Source of the DNA: Streptomyces canus
GTDB taxonomy: Bacteria; Actinomycetota; Actinomycetes; Streptomycetales; Streptomycetaceae
Length of the DNA stretch: 64,000 bases
Assembly (NCBI RefSeq): GCF_030815415.1
Contig: NZ_JAUSWW010000001.1
Coordinates: 10,230,001-10,294,000, forward strand
Direction of reading: 5' to 3'
Part shown: one piece after another, positions 53,730 to 63,141 of the stretch
Layout of the letters: each line of letters begins with the position of its first letter
Position numbering within the stretch: the first letter of the stretch is position 1
Notes under the pieces: model-generated
Seen by the model: the letters and a program-made list of their open reading frames with translations, nothing else
Told to the model about the DNA's origin: nothing
Databases searched by the model: none
Program-made: the position numbers and the translations under genes

Positions 53730-54875
53730 TCAGGCCCGGCGGGTGGGCGCTGCCGCGATGGGCGTCATCGGGGTGTGGGCGGCTTGCGTGCGCCAGGCGT
53801 CGGCGAGTTCGGCGGGGAAGCGTCGGCCGCTGCGCGTGAGGACGACGCCGGGTGCGAGTTCGACCTCGTCGCCGGGGCGGAAGGGACGGTCGGTCTGCGG
53901 GGGCAGCGCCTCCCAGGGGCCGAACCCGCCGCGCTTGCCGGTGCGGCGCATCCGGGTGCCGTAGGTGCTGATGTCGCGGATCAGGACCGTTCCGTTCCGG
54001 GCGGAGACGGCCAGATGCCTGCGGCTGACCTGCTGGGCGACCTGTGGGGACAGCAGGCTGTGCAGGGCGATGCCCGCCGGACCCGGCAGTCGGCCGACGT
54101 ATGCTTCGGAGCCCTCGTCGAGGGTGTAGCGGGCCACGCAGGTGCCGTCGATGACGGCTTTGAGCTGGGTGGTGCCCAGGCGCGGGCCATCGTTCTCCAA
54201 GGGCGTGCCGTGGAGCTCGCAGGTGGGGACGCCGCGCCGCATGCGGGGCAGCAGGATCCGGTCGCCGCGGCGGATGTCGTAGAGGGAGCAGCGGGGCTCC
54301 GGACAGCGCCAGCTCTGCATGATCACGTCGGTCAGCGGGGTCCTGGAGGGCCCGAGGAGACCCTGTTTCTTCAACGCGGACAGTTCCATTTTGCGGGAGA
54401 TCTCGGCCGCCGAGCGCACGCCCATGTCCATTGCGACGAGGGTGACGGATCCGTCGGGGCGGGCTTCGGGTCTGAGGAACTGCCAGGTGTTGCCCTGGAT
54501 CCATGGGTGTTCGGCGCGGTGGTCGACGTACTGGTCGCCGGTGATGACCGGGGTCGCGGTCATGCGTGCCAGGTCGAGGACGCGTTCGTCGGCGTCGTCG
54601 ACCTCCTCGACCAGCCCGTCGGCCACCCAGCCCCGCAGCCGCCGGACCTCGGCCTGGTCGCCGAACTCCCGGTGCCCGCCCAGAAGGCTGCTGTCGGCGA
54701 CCAAGTAGACGGAGACGTCGGGATCCCTGGTGAGCTCCATAAGGGCCCGCAGGACCAGCCCGAGGCGGCGCAGGGAGCGCGGCCCGCGTGGGCCGATGGA
54801 GGTGTCGCGGGCGATGTTGGAGAGCTCCACCAGATAGTCGGCTCGCTCCGCCGACGTGGCCAGGTGATGTTCCAT
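53730..54875 (-). CDS. PIN/NYN-like nuclease-domain protein with zinc ribbon and FHA domain
   Basis: This is a 381-residue protein in three parts. Residues about 50-150 form a PIN/NYN-like fold with acidic residues in 'VSVYLVADSSLLGG', 'VEEVDDADERVLDLARM' and 'PVITGDQYVDHR', spaced as in Zc3h12a-type ribonucleases. A Cys pair region ('SWRCPEPRCSLYD' and 'VPTCELHG') suggests a zinc ribbon at about 195-230. The C-terminus is an FHA domain ('EAYVGRLPG', 'QQVSRRHLAVSARNGTVLIR', 'DISTYGTRM') that would bind phosphothreonine. It is divergent from a Ser/Thr kinase gene, with starts about 190 bp apart, so phosphorylation-dependent control of an RNase is a reasonable hypothesis. Confidence 0.7.
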   Translation of the reverse strand: MEHHLATSAERADYLVELSNIARDTSIGPRGPRSLRRLGLVLRALMELTRDPDVSVYLVADSSLLGGHREFGDQAEVRRLRGWVADGLVEEVDDADERVLDLARMTATPVITGDQYVDHRAEHPWIQGNTWQFLRPEARPDGSVTLVAMDMGVRSAAEISRKMELSALKKQGLLGPSRTPLTDVIMQSWRCPEPRCSLYDIRRGDRILLPRMRRGVPTCELHGTPLENDGPRLGTTQLKAVIDGTCVARYTLDEGSEAYVGRLPGPAGIALHSLLSPQVAQQVSRRHLAVSARNGTVLIRDISTYGTRMRRTGKRGGFGPWEALPPQTDRPFRPGDEVELAPGVVLTRSGRRFPAELADAWRTQAAHTPMTPIAAAPTRRA

Positions 54876-55065
54876 GAACGCCTCGCTGTCCGACGGCAGG
54901 GGGTGTCACTGTACGGCCGCCCGTCGGCACCCCGCCATCAGGATGAATCCCGCCAACCTCCCTGATTCCCTTTGGCCTTGGCTGTTTTTACTTGATCTCC
55001 ACAGATGTGTACCGCTGGCGGCGTCGCGCCACTATGATCACGCCAGTGACGGGAAGGTTGAATCC

Positions 55066-56952
55066 TTGAACAGTGCTGAAATCGCTGGTGGGTTGAGCCC
55101 GCTGGGCCCCGACGACCCGCGCGAGGTGGCCGGTTACCGCCTGCTCGCCCGGATCGGCGAGGGCGGCATGGGATCCGTCTACCTCTCTCGTACGCGCGGC
55201 AAACAGCCGGTCGCCCTGAAGGTGATCCGCCGGGAATACGCCCAGGACGAGGAGTTCCGCCGCCGCTTCGAGCAGGAGGCGACCTCCGCCCGCCGGGTGC
55301 AGGGCTACCACATCGTCCCCGTCGTCGACCACGACACCACTGGCCCTCAGCCCTGGCTGGCCACCACCTATGTCCCCGGCCTCGCCCTGGACCAGATCCT
55401 CACCGGGCACGGAACGCTCCCGCTGCCCGCGGTGCTGCAGCTGACCGGCTGCGCGGCGGAGGCGCTGCACGCGGTGCACAAGGCGGGCGTGATCCACCGC
55501 GACATGAAGCCGAGCAACATCCTCATCGGCTCCGAAGGCCCCTGGATCATCGACTTCGGCATCGCCCGGGCCGCCGACGCCACCCAGCTCACCCGCAGCG
55601 GCGGGCTCATCGGCACGCCCCAGTTCATGTCACCGGAACACGCCAACGGCGATGATCTCACCCCGGCGACCGATGTCTTCTCGCTCGGCCTGATCGCCGC
55701 TGTCGCCGCGACCGGCCGCCACCCCTATGGCGACTCCGGGGCCATCACCCTGGCCACCAAGATCGCCAACACCGAGTTCCGCCCGCCGGATCTGGCGGCG
55801 TATCCCGAGCTGCTGCGTACCGTCCTGGAACGGACGCTGGCCGCCGACCCGGCCGCCCGGCCCAGGCCCGCCGAACTGGCCGAACTCTGCCAGGAGTTGA
55901 GTGGACGGCCGCTGCGGGACTTCACCGGCTGGCTGCCCGCGCCCGTCGCGGCGGACATCGCCCACCGGGAGAGACTCGCCCGGCAGCAGACCGAGACGGA
56001 GCCCGGACCGGACGCCGAGGACGCGGCGGGGGCCGCGACCATGGCTCCCGGTTCCGTGGCGGGAGCCGCGACCGCGGCTCCCAGTTCCGTGGCGGCGGCC
56101 GTGGCTCCCGGTTTCGTGGCGGCGGCCGATACTGCACCGCCGGGTGTTGCGGCGTCCGGCGGGTACACACCCACAGCTGCTTCCCGGCCCGGCGAGCAGC
56201 CGCACCGTGCCCCGGCGCCCCCGGTGCCGCCCACCGGATCCGCCGCCCCGCCCCCGCAGCAAGCACCGCACCCCTCCGGCCCGCCAACGGTGCCGGCACC
56301 AGCCCGCAGCCGGACCGCGCTGAGCGTCGGCGCGGTCGCGCTGGCCGTGGTGGGGGTCGCGGCGGGCGCCTGGATCTTCACCCAGCACAACGACACCGAC
56401 AAGGACGCCAAGGGCAGCGGCGGCGGGGCGGCCTCGTCGGCGTCCGACGAATCCCAGGCCACCGCCACCGCCACGCCGAGCACCGACGCGTCGCCCACAG
56501 CGAACGCGGCGTCGAACGACTACACGGAGATCTTCAAGAACAAGCCGCTCACCCTGCGCGCCCAGTTCACCGACACCCGCTTCTCGTACACCACCGTCGA
56601 CCTGGACGCGCCGAAGATCGACACGAACGCCCTCAGCGAGGGGAAGGGAAACGAGCTGCAGTACGAGGAGTTCGGCGGCAGCTACACCCTGCGCTTTCTG
56701 ACGACCATGGGAAAGAGCGCGGGCACCACCCCCGAGGAGTGTGCCGAGGGCGCGGCGGCCAACGCGCTGCCCTCCGAGCTCGACGGCGACGCCCAGGGCG
56801 AACTGCTGACCCCGGGCACGGTGCTGTGCACCGTCACCGACGAGGACAACCTCGCGATGCTCAACATCAAGGACGTCGTCGTCCAGAAGGACGACGCGGG
56901 CTACAAGGCACGCGACTACGTCACGGAACTGACCCTCTGGAAGGCGCCCTGA
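55066..56952 (+). CDS. Membrane Ser/Thr protein kinase (PknB-like)
   Basis: The product is about 628 residues from TTG 55066 (GGAAGG 8-9 nt upstream); the frame is open further upstream without good starts. The kinase domain (about 20-290) has 'IGEGGMGSVYLSR', Lys52 in 'VALKVI', 'HRDMKPSNILIG', 'IIDFGIARA' and 'GTPQFMSPEHANGD', so it is catalytically complete. A Pro/Ala/Thr-rich juxtamembrane linker with imperfect 'APGSVA' repeats leads to a TM helix 'GAVALAVVGVAAGAWIF'. The extracellular domain of about 190 residues lacks PASTA repeats. The PemK-like gene follows 34 bp downstream, so the two are probably cotranscribed. Confidence 0.9.
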   Translation: MNSAEIAGGLSPLGPDDPREVAGYRLLARIGEGGMGSVYLSRTRGKQPVALKVIRREYAQDEEFRRRFEQEATSARRVQGYHIVPVVDHDTTGPQPWLATTYVPGLALDQILTGHGTLPLPAVLQLTGCAAEALHAVHKAGVIHRDMKPSNILIGSEGPWIIDFGIARAADATQLTRSGGLIGTPQFMSPEHANGDDLTPATDVFSLGLIAAVAATGRHPYGDSGAITLATKIANTEFRPPDLAAYPELLRTVLERTLAADPAARPRPAELAELCQELSGRPLRDFTGWLPAPVAADIAHRERLARQQTETEPGPDAEDAAGAATMAPGSVAGAATAAPSSVAAAVAPGFVAAADTAPPGVAASGGYTPTAASRPGEQPHRAPAPPVPPTGSAAPPPQQAPHPSGPPTVPAPARSRTALSVGAVALAVVGVAAGAWIFTQHNDTDKDAKGSGGGAASSASDESQATATATPSTDASPTANAASNDYTEIFKNKPLTLRAQFTDTRFSYTTVDLDAPKIDTNALSEGKGNELQYEEFGGSYTLRFLTTMGKSAGTTPEECAEGAAANALPSELDGDAQGELLTPGTVLCTVTDEDNLAMLNIKDVVVQKDDAGYKARDYVTELTLWKAP

Positions 56953-56986
56953 CCCGGCCGCCGGGGAACGAAACGGAAGGGAATCC

Positions 56987-57799
56987 GTGTCCCGTCGTAC
57001 GAACTCGTCCTGCCTGGGCATCGCCGTCAAGGTCTACCTGCAGCTGAACCTGTGGGTTCTGGTCGGCTACGCCCTGGCGCTTCCGGCCACTGTGCCCGAC
57101 CTGATGGCCGCTCAGAAGCCTCCGCAGGAGGTGCACGGCCTCGACCAGTACGCCGTCCTGTACGGGATTCCTGTCGTGGCCGCCACAGCCGTGACGGCGT
57201 TCACGTGCCGGACCCGCCCCTGCCCACCGTGGGTCTTCCTTGCCCGGACGGCGGCCGTTGTCGCCCTGAGTCAGGCGGCCGCCGCCTGGGCCGGGGCCCG
57301 GTTCGACTCACCCGACTGGAGCTCGCGCTCCCTGGCCCAGAGCGGGGCGGCCGGCCTCGCCGCTCTCCTCTGCCACCGCGCGGCGCGCTGGTGGGAGGAC
57401 GGCGGCCTCAACGGCAGCCGGCGCCGCCCGGCCGCGGGCGAGATCTGGCACGCTCTGGTCCCCTTCCGGACTTCGGACGGCGAACTGCCCCACTACTGCG
57501 TGGTCATGAGACCCCGCCTCCGCCACGTCGAGGTGCTACAGATCACCAGCCAGAACAAGGACGACCGCGCGGACCACATCCGCATCCCCAACGACGGCTG
57601 GGACTTCACCTCCGGCAAGGCCCACTGGGTCGAGATCGGTCTTCTCCCGCGCCGGGTGCCCTACGAGAAGTTCACCGGTGCCCGGCCCAAGGGACGCTGC
57701 CCGAAGCCGACGTGGAAGCAGCTCCGCGACCGTCGGCCCGCCCCCATGCCCTCCGGCTCGCCCAGTGTGTGGTCACGCATCACCCAGCGCCTTGGGTGA
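56987..57799 (+). CDS. Membrane-anchored PemK/MazF-like protein
   Basis: This is a 270-residue protein from GTG 56987 with GGAAGGG about 6 nt upstream. Three hydrophobic helices occupy about residues 12-125 ('VYLQLNLWVLVGYALALPAT', 'VLYGIPVVAATAVTAF', 'VFLARTAAVVALSQAAAAWA'). The C-terminal domain (about 145-245) has 'AAGEIWHALVPFRTSDGELP', 'HYCVVMRPRLRHVEVLQIT' and 'WDFTSGKAHWVEIGLLPRRV', the SH3-barrel pattern of PemK/MazF toxins. No antitoxin gene is adjacent. It may be a regulator or a membrane-tethered endoribonuclease. The gap from the kinase gene is 34 bp. Confidence 0.65.
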   Translation: MSRRTNSSCLGIAVKVYLQLNLWVLVGYALALPATVPDLMAAQKPPQEVHGLDQYAVLYGIPVVAATAVTAFTCRTRPCPPWVFLARTAAVVALSQAAAAWAGARFDSPDWSSRSLAQSGAAGLAALLCHRAARWWEDGGLNGSRRRPAAGEIWHALVPFRTSDGELPHYCVVMRPRLRHVEVLQITSQNKDDRADHIRIPNDGWDFTSGKAHWVEIGLLPRRVPYEKFTGARPKGRCPKPTWKQLRDRRPAPMPSGSPSVWSRITQRLG

Positions 57800-58156
57800 G
57801 TCACCGACGACCGCGGGCCTGGCAGTTCCTGGAGGAGATCCGGCTGGCGCTCTGACCGGGAAGGCTCACCGGGGTTGGCGGTGGGAGCGGCTGGGTGCGG
57901 CAAGTCCCGTGTCCACGAGGAGAGCAACGCGCGCAGTCACGTCCTTTCGGGTGCGATCACACCTGGGGTGCGCGAGCCGCGCGGCCTGGACGTCGTCTCC
58001 GGCCTCCACCGCCAGGATGTGGTCGAAGCCGAGCTGGATCAGGTGCGGGGGTAGCGAGGGAACGATGGGGGACACAGGCAGCTCCTGACGTACGGTCCGC
58101 CGTGCCGATCACGGCGACGTCCCAGCAGGGTCGGGGGGGTGCCTCTATGTCTTTCG
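57800..58156. other. Spacer between PemK-like gene and IS110 relic
   Basis: A minus-strand frame at 57866-58075 gives a 69-residue peptide: 'LIQLGFDHILAVEAGDDVQA' and 'RKDVTARVALLVDTGLAAP'. It looks protein-like but has only a GTG start and no recognised family. Otherwise nothing was found. Confidence 0.35.
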
Positions 58157-58800
58157 TCAAGCGAGGCGTGGGGTTCTTGGTTCGTAGAAAGTGCCGTCGC
58201 GGAGCATCGCGAACAGCACGTTGATCCGTTGTCGGGCGAGGCGGAGAAGCGCCTGCGTGTGGGTCTTGCCGCGGGCCCGACACTTGTCGTAGTAGGTGCG
58301 GGAGGCGGGGTCATGCAGGGCGGCGAACGCGGACAGGAACATCGCGCGTTTGAGCTGCCGGTTGCCGCCCCGTGGCGCGTGTTCGCCGTGGATCGAGGTC
58401 CCGGACGACTTCGTGGTCGGGGCGAGGCCGGCGTAGGAGGCCAGGTGGGCTGCGGTGGGGAAGCTGGTGCCATCGCCGACAGTGACCAGCAAGGTGGCGG
58501 CGGTCCTGACGCCAACGCCGGGCAGCGACGTCAGGACCTTGGCAAGAGGGTGGTCCTCCAGCAGGGCTTCGATCTGGGATTCCAGGGCCCGGCGTTGTTC
58601 GTGAACGGCGCTGAGCGAGCGGGCCAGCGAGGGGATCACGATGTCGAGGGTGCCGGTGCCCGGGACGACGACGGTCTGCTCGTCGAGGGCGTCGAAGACC
58701 TCGTCGATCAGCCGTGCTGCCATGCGCGGGGCCTTGGGCCGGATGACCTCAACGAGCTTGCGGCGTCCGGCCTTTCGCAAGCTGGCCGGGGATAGCTCCT
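58157..58800 (-). pseudogene. IS110-family transposase, C-terminal half
   Basis: The minus-strand frame reads 'VFDALDEQTVVVPGTGTLDI', 'LAKVLTSLPGVGVRTAATLL', 'FPTAAHLASYAGLAPTTKSS' and 'RGGNRQLKRAMFLSAFAALH', the Transposase_20 domain of IS110. The N-terminal DEDD RuvC-like domain is missing. It is cut at about 58800, exactly where an oppositely oriented IS110 fragment begins. Confidence 0.8.
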
Positions 58801-58808
58801 CGGACACG

Positions 58809-59125
58809 TCGGCGACGTCACACGCTTCCCCACCGAGCACCACTTCGCCAGCTACACCGGCACAGCACCCCTGGACGCCTCCAGCGGCAAGAACACCCGC
58901 CACCGCCTCAACACCGGGGGCAACCGCACGCTGAACTGCGTGCTGCACATCATCGCGGTCTGCCAGATACGCGACGGCGGCCGAGGTCAGGACTACTATC
59001 TGCGGAAAATCGCCGAAGGCAAGACGCCTGCGGAGGCCCGCAGGGCCCTCAAACGACGCCTGTCGAACGTCGTCTACCGCACCCTCAAACGCGACCACCA
59101 CAGGACTCACCCTGCGGTCGCTTGA
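58809..59125 (+). pseudogene. Second IS110-family transposase, C-terminal fragment
   Basis: The plus-strand frame gives 'VTRFPTEHHFASYTGTAPLD', 'TRHRLNTGGNRTLNCVLHII' and 'KIAEGKTPAEARRALKRRLS', ending at TGA 59125. It is from a different IS110 lineage than its neighbour. The two fragments meet tail-outward at about 58800, indicating an inversion or double deletion. Confidence 0.75.
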
Positions 59126-59280
59126 CACACAGAGGCACTCATCAGCGTCTCCAACGGCGCCTCTCGGGCCCGGTGGCACCACCCCCCAGGTCATCGCTGC
59201 GACAGGGGGGCCCAGCCATACCGGGCCCGGAGGCCAGCGGCCCTCTTGCAGGGCCGCAGAAAACATAACGGGGGGCACTC

Positions 59281-59741
59281 TGACCGGGCCGAACCCGGTC
59301 GATCGCGGCAGGAAGGGAAGCAAACTGCGCGTACTGTCCGAGGCCCAGGGCACACCTCTCGCCGTCGCGGTCTCCGGTGCGAACACCCCCGACAGCCTGG
59401 CCCTCAAGCCACTGATCCGCGCTATACCCGCCGTCCGCTCCCGCCGCGGGCCGCGGCGGCGTCGGCCCGTCAAACTCCGCGCGGACAAGGCCTACTTCTC
59501 CGCCGAACACCTCACCTGGCTGCGAGAACGGGGCCTCGTCCCACGCACCGCACGTCCCGGGATCGAATCGAGCGAGCGGCTCGGCCGACACCGCTGGAAG
59601 ATCGAGCGGTCGGTGGCCTGGCTGTTCGGCTACCGCCGACTCACCGTCCGGTACGAGCGAAAGGGCTCCCACTTCCTCGTCTTCCTCGGCCTCGCGGCCG
59701 CCCTCACCTGCTACAAGAAGCTCGCGAAACTCGCCACATGA
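59281..59741 (+). pseudogene. IS5-family transposase, C-terminal part
   Basis: The frame reads 'TGPNPVDRGRKGSKLRVLSE', 'TPLAVAVSGANTPDSLALKP', 'VKLRADKAYFSAEHLTWLRE' and 'RWKIERSVAWLFGYRRLTVR', ending at TGA 59741. This is the DDE half of a two-ORF IS5/IS1031-type transposase. The N-terminal ORF is gone, and no start codon is evident. Confidence 0.8.
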
Positions 59742-59818
59742 GACATGCTCTAAACGATCACGTTCGGAAAGCGGATAACGTCTTACATTCTTCAGCTTGC
59801 TGGCGGCAGAGGGCCTCG

Positions 59819-62809
59819 TCAGTCGATTGTGGGTGCCCGGTGGGCCAGCCCGCTATCACTCAGGTCGACCGTGAGCGTCCGGCGAAAGGGATTGGCAAGA
59901 TTCCTTTCCCGCCGTCCGATGTCCCAGTAGCCCAGCGTGACAGCTGTCAGGACGACAAGCACACCGATCCATGTCGTCCACGCTCCCAGCGACAGAGTGA
60001 GCAGATCCAGGGTGAGGAAGAGGAAACACGGTGCCCAAAAGAGCAAGGACAAAGCCAAGAGGATCTCTATCGAATCCGACGTACGGTTCACCCATATATT
60101 GAGGGCAGAAAGAACGATCACCACCACGGAAGATACCAAAAAGACCCAGCTCGCCGGGGTAGAGAGATCTGACCACGGCTTTTGCGCGGAGGGCATCCAG
60201 GTCGGGCGAGATGTGAGCACGGTGGTCGCCGCACGCATGCAGGCCGTCATGAAAAGCGCGGAGACTGCGCTCCAGACGGTCCACTGCATGACGGTCTTCA
60301 ACAGCACGGGCGACCGGGGCGGTGCCACGCATGCGGCCTGCCATGTGGTCTGCGTCAGGGCCGGGCTTGTCTTCTGCTCGACCAGGCGCGCAAGGAGGAA
60401 CGTCTCGACCTCCTGCGGAAGCAGTCCGGACAAATGGCGGTAAAAGGGAGGCAGTTGCCGATGCCTGTGGAATATGTCGGCGAACTCGTTGCGGCGCTGC
60501 TGACCGGTCAGAGAGCTGACCCAGCTGTAGATCTGCTGGCTGTCCGGGCTGTTTCTTCCCTGCCCCAGATGTGCCGGAACGGTGCTCTGGTTGTAGCGGT
60601 ACTTCTCGATTCCCAGGGCGGCTATGGGGGTCCCGATCCTGCGATCGATCTCCCGTACTTCGATCGGCTCGTCGGGCATGGGCGGGTCTGAAACATGACC
60701 GTCCAGATGCCCGTTGTCCATCAGGAAACCTATACGTCCTGCGATGCGGCGCAGCGCCGGAGAAGAGTCCTGGTCCTTCCACAGCCATTGATAGGCGGCA
60801 TCCGTTTGCGGAGCCTCGCATTCCCGAAGGGCTTCTTCCACGTCTGGCACACGGATGAGCGAGGCCAGCCACCAGGCCGCCCGGCGTGCCGTAGACGTGT
60901 GCGCCCACAGGAGCGAGGCGAGTTCCGTTGCCGCCGCCGGCGTGCCGGTGGTTCCCAGGGCGTCGATGGCCCAGATCTCCTGTCGGCCGGATGCCGCCGC
61001 GGCGAGTTGCGGAATGGCGATCTCTCCCATGGAGCGGAGAGCCGCCCGGGCCCCTGCACGGTGCCCATCATCCGCCTCGAGTTCACCGAGACATGCTGCC
61101 GCTTCCTGCCGCTCGGACGCCGCCAGCGCACGCAGCGCGGCCGCCTGTCGCCCGGAGACCGGCTCCCAGGCGATGCGGCGGAGCAACTCAAACGTCTCGT
61201 TGCCGCGGGGCGTGTTGTTGGACGCAAGAGCGCCGAGCGCGTTGACGACTGCGGTGCCTTCGTCCTCAGAGATCTCCAGGCGTTCCAGGAAAGAGGCGAT
61301 GATCTCCTCTGCGAGACTTGCGCTGACCGAGGTCGCGTCCGAGAGGCTCTCCAGGGCGAGGACCTTGCTGTCCTCCCAGCTGTCCGTGAAGAGCTCGGAG
61401 ACGACCGGAGTGCACTCGACGCTGGCGACGGCACACCACAGCTTCACGACCTCCCGCCAGGCGCTCGGGTCGCTTCGGTAGTTCTCCAGAAGCCTGCCGG
61501 GAGCGTCATGCAGTGCTTGAGCAGCGAGGAACTCCTGGAGAGTGAGGTGCGCGAATCCGTACTGGCTTTTGAGCGCGTCCAGCGGCCGCAGCAATTGACT
61601 GCGCTCCACGATCTCGTCCCGCAGCGGCAATACATGATCGGCGTCCAGGTCGAAGTCGGGCAGCAGATCGCGGACGACGGATTCCAAGTACGTGCCTGAG
61701 ATGGCAAGACGGTCATCACGCCCCGTGGGCGCCTCGTGCATTGTGAGCGCAATGCGCTGCAGCACCAGCAGCTTGCGGTTTCCGTGGTATTGAGCTATCG
61801 CCCGGGTGCGCCCCAACTGCCTGTCACGGTCCAGGAGATGCGCAATTGCTGCCTTGTAGAAGCCCGCGCGGCTCTTTGGAAGAGAGCCGAACTCTTCTGC
61901 CCGGTCTCCCGACTGAAGGTAGGCGATGATCGTGAGCAGGAGTGGCCTCCTACCGATCCGCATCAGCTCGCGGTTGCTCCGCAGAGACGCGATGACGCGG
62001 TTGACGTTCAGCGTGGCTTCCGCTTCGTTCCAGTTGTTGAGGAAACGCCGCATCGACGCATCATCAAATTCTGCCAGGCGCACAACATGGGCGAACTCCG
62101 GACTGAGCTGACCGTCATACACAGCAGTCCGGCAGGTGACGATCATCGGACAGTCCGCATGTGTCCGGGCGAACTCGCGGAGCTCTCCCTCCACGCGCTC
62201 GCGGTCTTCGCGACCGACCTCGTCGAGGCCGTCAAAGAAGATGCGCAGACGCCCAGTGTCCAGCATCTTGTCCACGAGTGACGCAGCGCCGAGGACTTTC
62301 GCCTGACTGAATTCGGCGACAATGAAATCCCGGAGACTCTTCGGGGAAGCATTGCAATTGTGCAGGTTGATGATGACGGGAACCTGAGCGTCATCCTCTT
62401 TTCCTGCCCAGCGAAGAATCTCAGTCTTCGCAAGCAGCGACTTCCCGGCGCCAGGTTCCCCCAGCACCACGATCCGCGAACTGCTGCTAAGCGTCTCACT
62501 CACGTCGGCCCGCTCTGTGCCGACAGCAGACTGAAGGGGAACGTAGATGCGCCGGATGTCTATGTTGACTGTGTCGAATCCCAACGGGTGCCGACCATGC
62601 CACTCCTCGGCACGCTGTCGGTAGCGCCGGAGTTGTCTGCCGCCGACCCGCCGCATGGAGTTTCTCTTGCGGAAAACTAAGTCGACGGTGCGAGAGGCAA
62701 ACCCCTTCATTAACTCGCCGAAGTACGAGGCGAGAAGAAAGAACGCGACAAAAACGACTGCCGCAACACCCGCCCCGTAGGGCAAGACCTGGTTTAACTG
62801 ATCACCCAC
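59819..62809 (-). CDS. Large membrane NACHT-HEAT NTPase
   Basis: The product is about 996 residues from GTG 62809 (a TTG at 62833 is the alternative). An N-terminal TM ('GAGVAAVVFVAFFLLASYFG') precedes a basic linker and a NACHT domain: Walker A 'VVLGEPGAGKSLLAKTEIL' and Walker B 'LRIFFDGLDEVGREDRERVE', with 'PMIVTCRTAVYD' as sensor. A helical region with HEAT-like repeats follows (about 480-700: 'ALEALSDAT'-type units, 'AIPQLAAAASGRQEIWAIDA'). The C-terminus has three or four TMs ('WVFLVSSVVVIVLSALNIWV', 'ILLALSLLFWAPCFLFL'). GC content is lower than that of its neighbours, and codon 5 is TTA (62795-62797), so expression may need bldA. Bacterial NACHT proteins include antiphage sensors; a membrane-disrupting effector is inferred. 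Confidence 0.85.
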   Translation of the reverse strand: MGDQLNQVLPYGAGVAAVVFVAFFLLASYFGELMKGFASRTVDLVFRKRNSMRRVGGRQLRRYRQRAEEWHGRHPLGFDTVNIDIRRIYVPLQSAVGTERADVSETLSSSSRIVVLGEPGAGKSLLAKTEILRWAGKEDDAQVPVIINLHNCNASPKSLRDFIVAEFSQAKVLGAASLVDKMLDTGRLRIFFDGLDEVGREDRERVEGELREFARTHADCPMIVTCRTAVYDGQLSPEFAHVVRLAEFDDASMRRFLNNWNEAEATLNVNRVIASLRSNRELMRIGRRPLLLTIIAYLQSGDRAEEFGSLPKSRAGFYKAAIAHLLDRDRQLGRTRAIAQYHGNRKLLVLQRIALTMHEAPTGRDDRLAISGTYLESVVRDLLPDFDLDADHVLPLRDEIVERSQLLRPLDALKSQYGFAHLTLQEFLAAQALHDAPGRLLENYRSDPSAWREVVKLWCAVASVECTPVVSELFTDSWEDSKVLALESLSDATSVSASLAEEIIASFLERLEISEDEGTAVVNALGALASNNTPRGNETFELLRRIAWEPVSGRQAAALRALAASERQEAAACLGELEADDGHRAGARAALRSMGEIAIPQLAAAASGRQEIWAIDALGTTGTPAAATELASLLWAHTSTARRAAWWLASLIRVPDVEEALRECEAPQTDAAYQWLWKDQDSSPALRRIAGRIGFLMDNGHLDGHVSDPPMPDEPIEVREIDRRIGTPIAALGIEKYRYNQSTVPAHLGQGRNSPDSQQIYSWVSSLTGQQRRNEFADIFHRHRQLPPFYRHLSGLLPQEVETFLLARLVEQKTSPALTQTTWQAACVAPPRSPVLLKTVMQWTVWSAVSALFMTACMRAATTVLTSRPTWMPSAQKPWSDLSTPASWVFLVSSVVVIVLSALNIWVNRTSDSIEILLALSLLFWAPCFLFLTLDLLTLSLGAWTTWIGVLVVLTAVTLGYWDIGRRERNLANPFRRTLTVDLSDSGLAHRAPTID

Positions 62810-62833
62810 GAGGTCATCGTAGAGAAGGCACAA

Positions 62834-63072
62834 GCACGCCGGAGCCTCTTTCCGAAGATTCGCCTCTCCCGGACAGGTTCTGTGATGTAGCTGCTGCCTG
62901 ATCTTGGCTGTGGCCTGCTGTTGCTCAGCTGGACTGGGCGGTGCGTTGGTCGGTGGAGGCAGGCTGAGGAATTGCCGGCCAGTGGGGTGTGGATTGAGCT
63001 GGCTGTTTGTGCTGCGCAGTGAGCCGCCGCGGTCCTGGGGTCGTCGCCTCCAGCCTGTGAGCAGCGCGAGGG
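62834..63072. other. Upstream region of the NACHT gene
   Basis: About 240 bp of lower-GC DNA between the NACHT start and the IS3 derivative. No gene was supported; it presumably holds the NACHT promoter. Confidence 0.4.
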
Positions 63073-63141
63073 TGAGGTTCCCCCGAGATGCGGAGGAAGT
63101 TGACAGCGGGTCAGATGGGACTCATGAGAGGACCTGTGACC

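Noticed and set aside
53397..54965. 522-codon plus-strand frame opposite the PIN-FHA gene
   Set aside because: It is Gly/Ala/Arg-rich without motifs, while the minus strand encodes FHA and zinc-ribbon motifs.
56987..57799. Classical PemIK toxin-antitoxin pair
   Set aside because: The PemK-like domain is fused to TM helices, and no antitoxin-like small gene lies before it. The upstream gene is the kinase.
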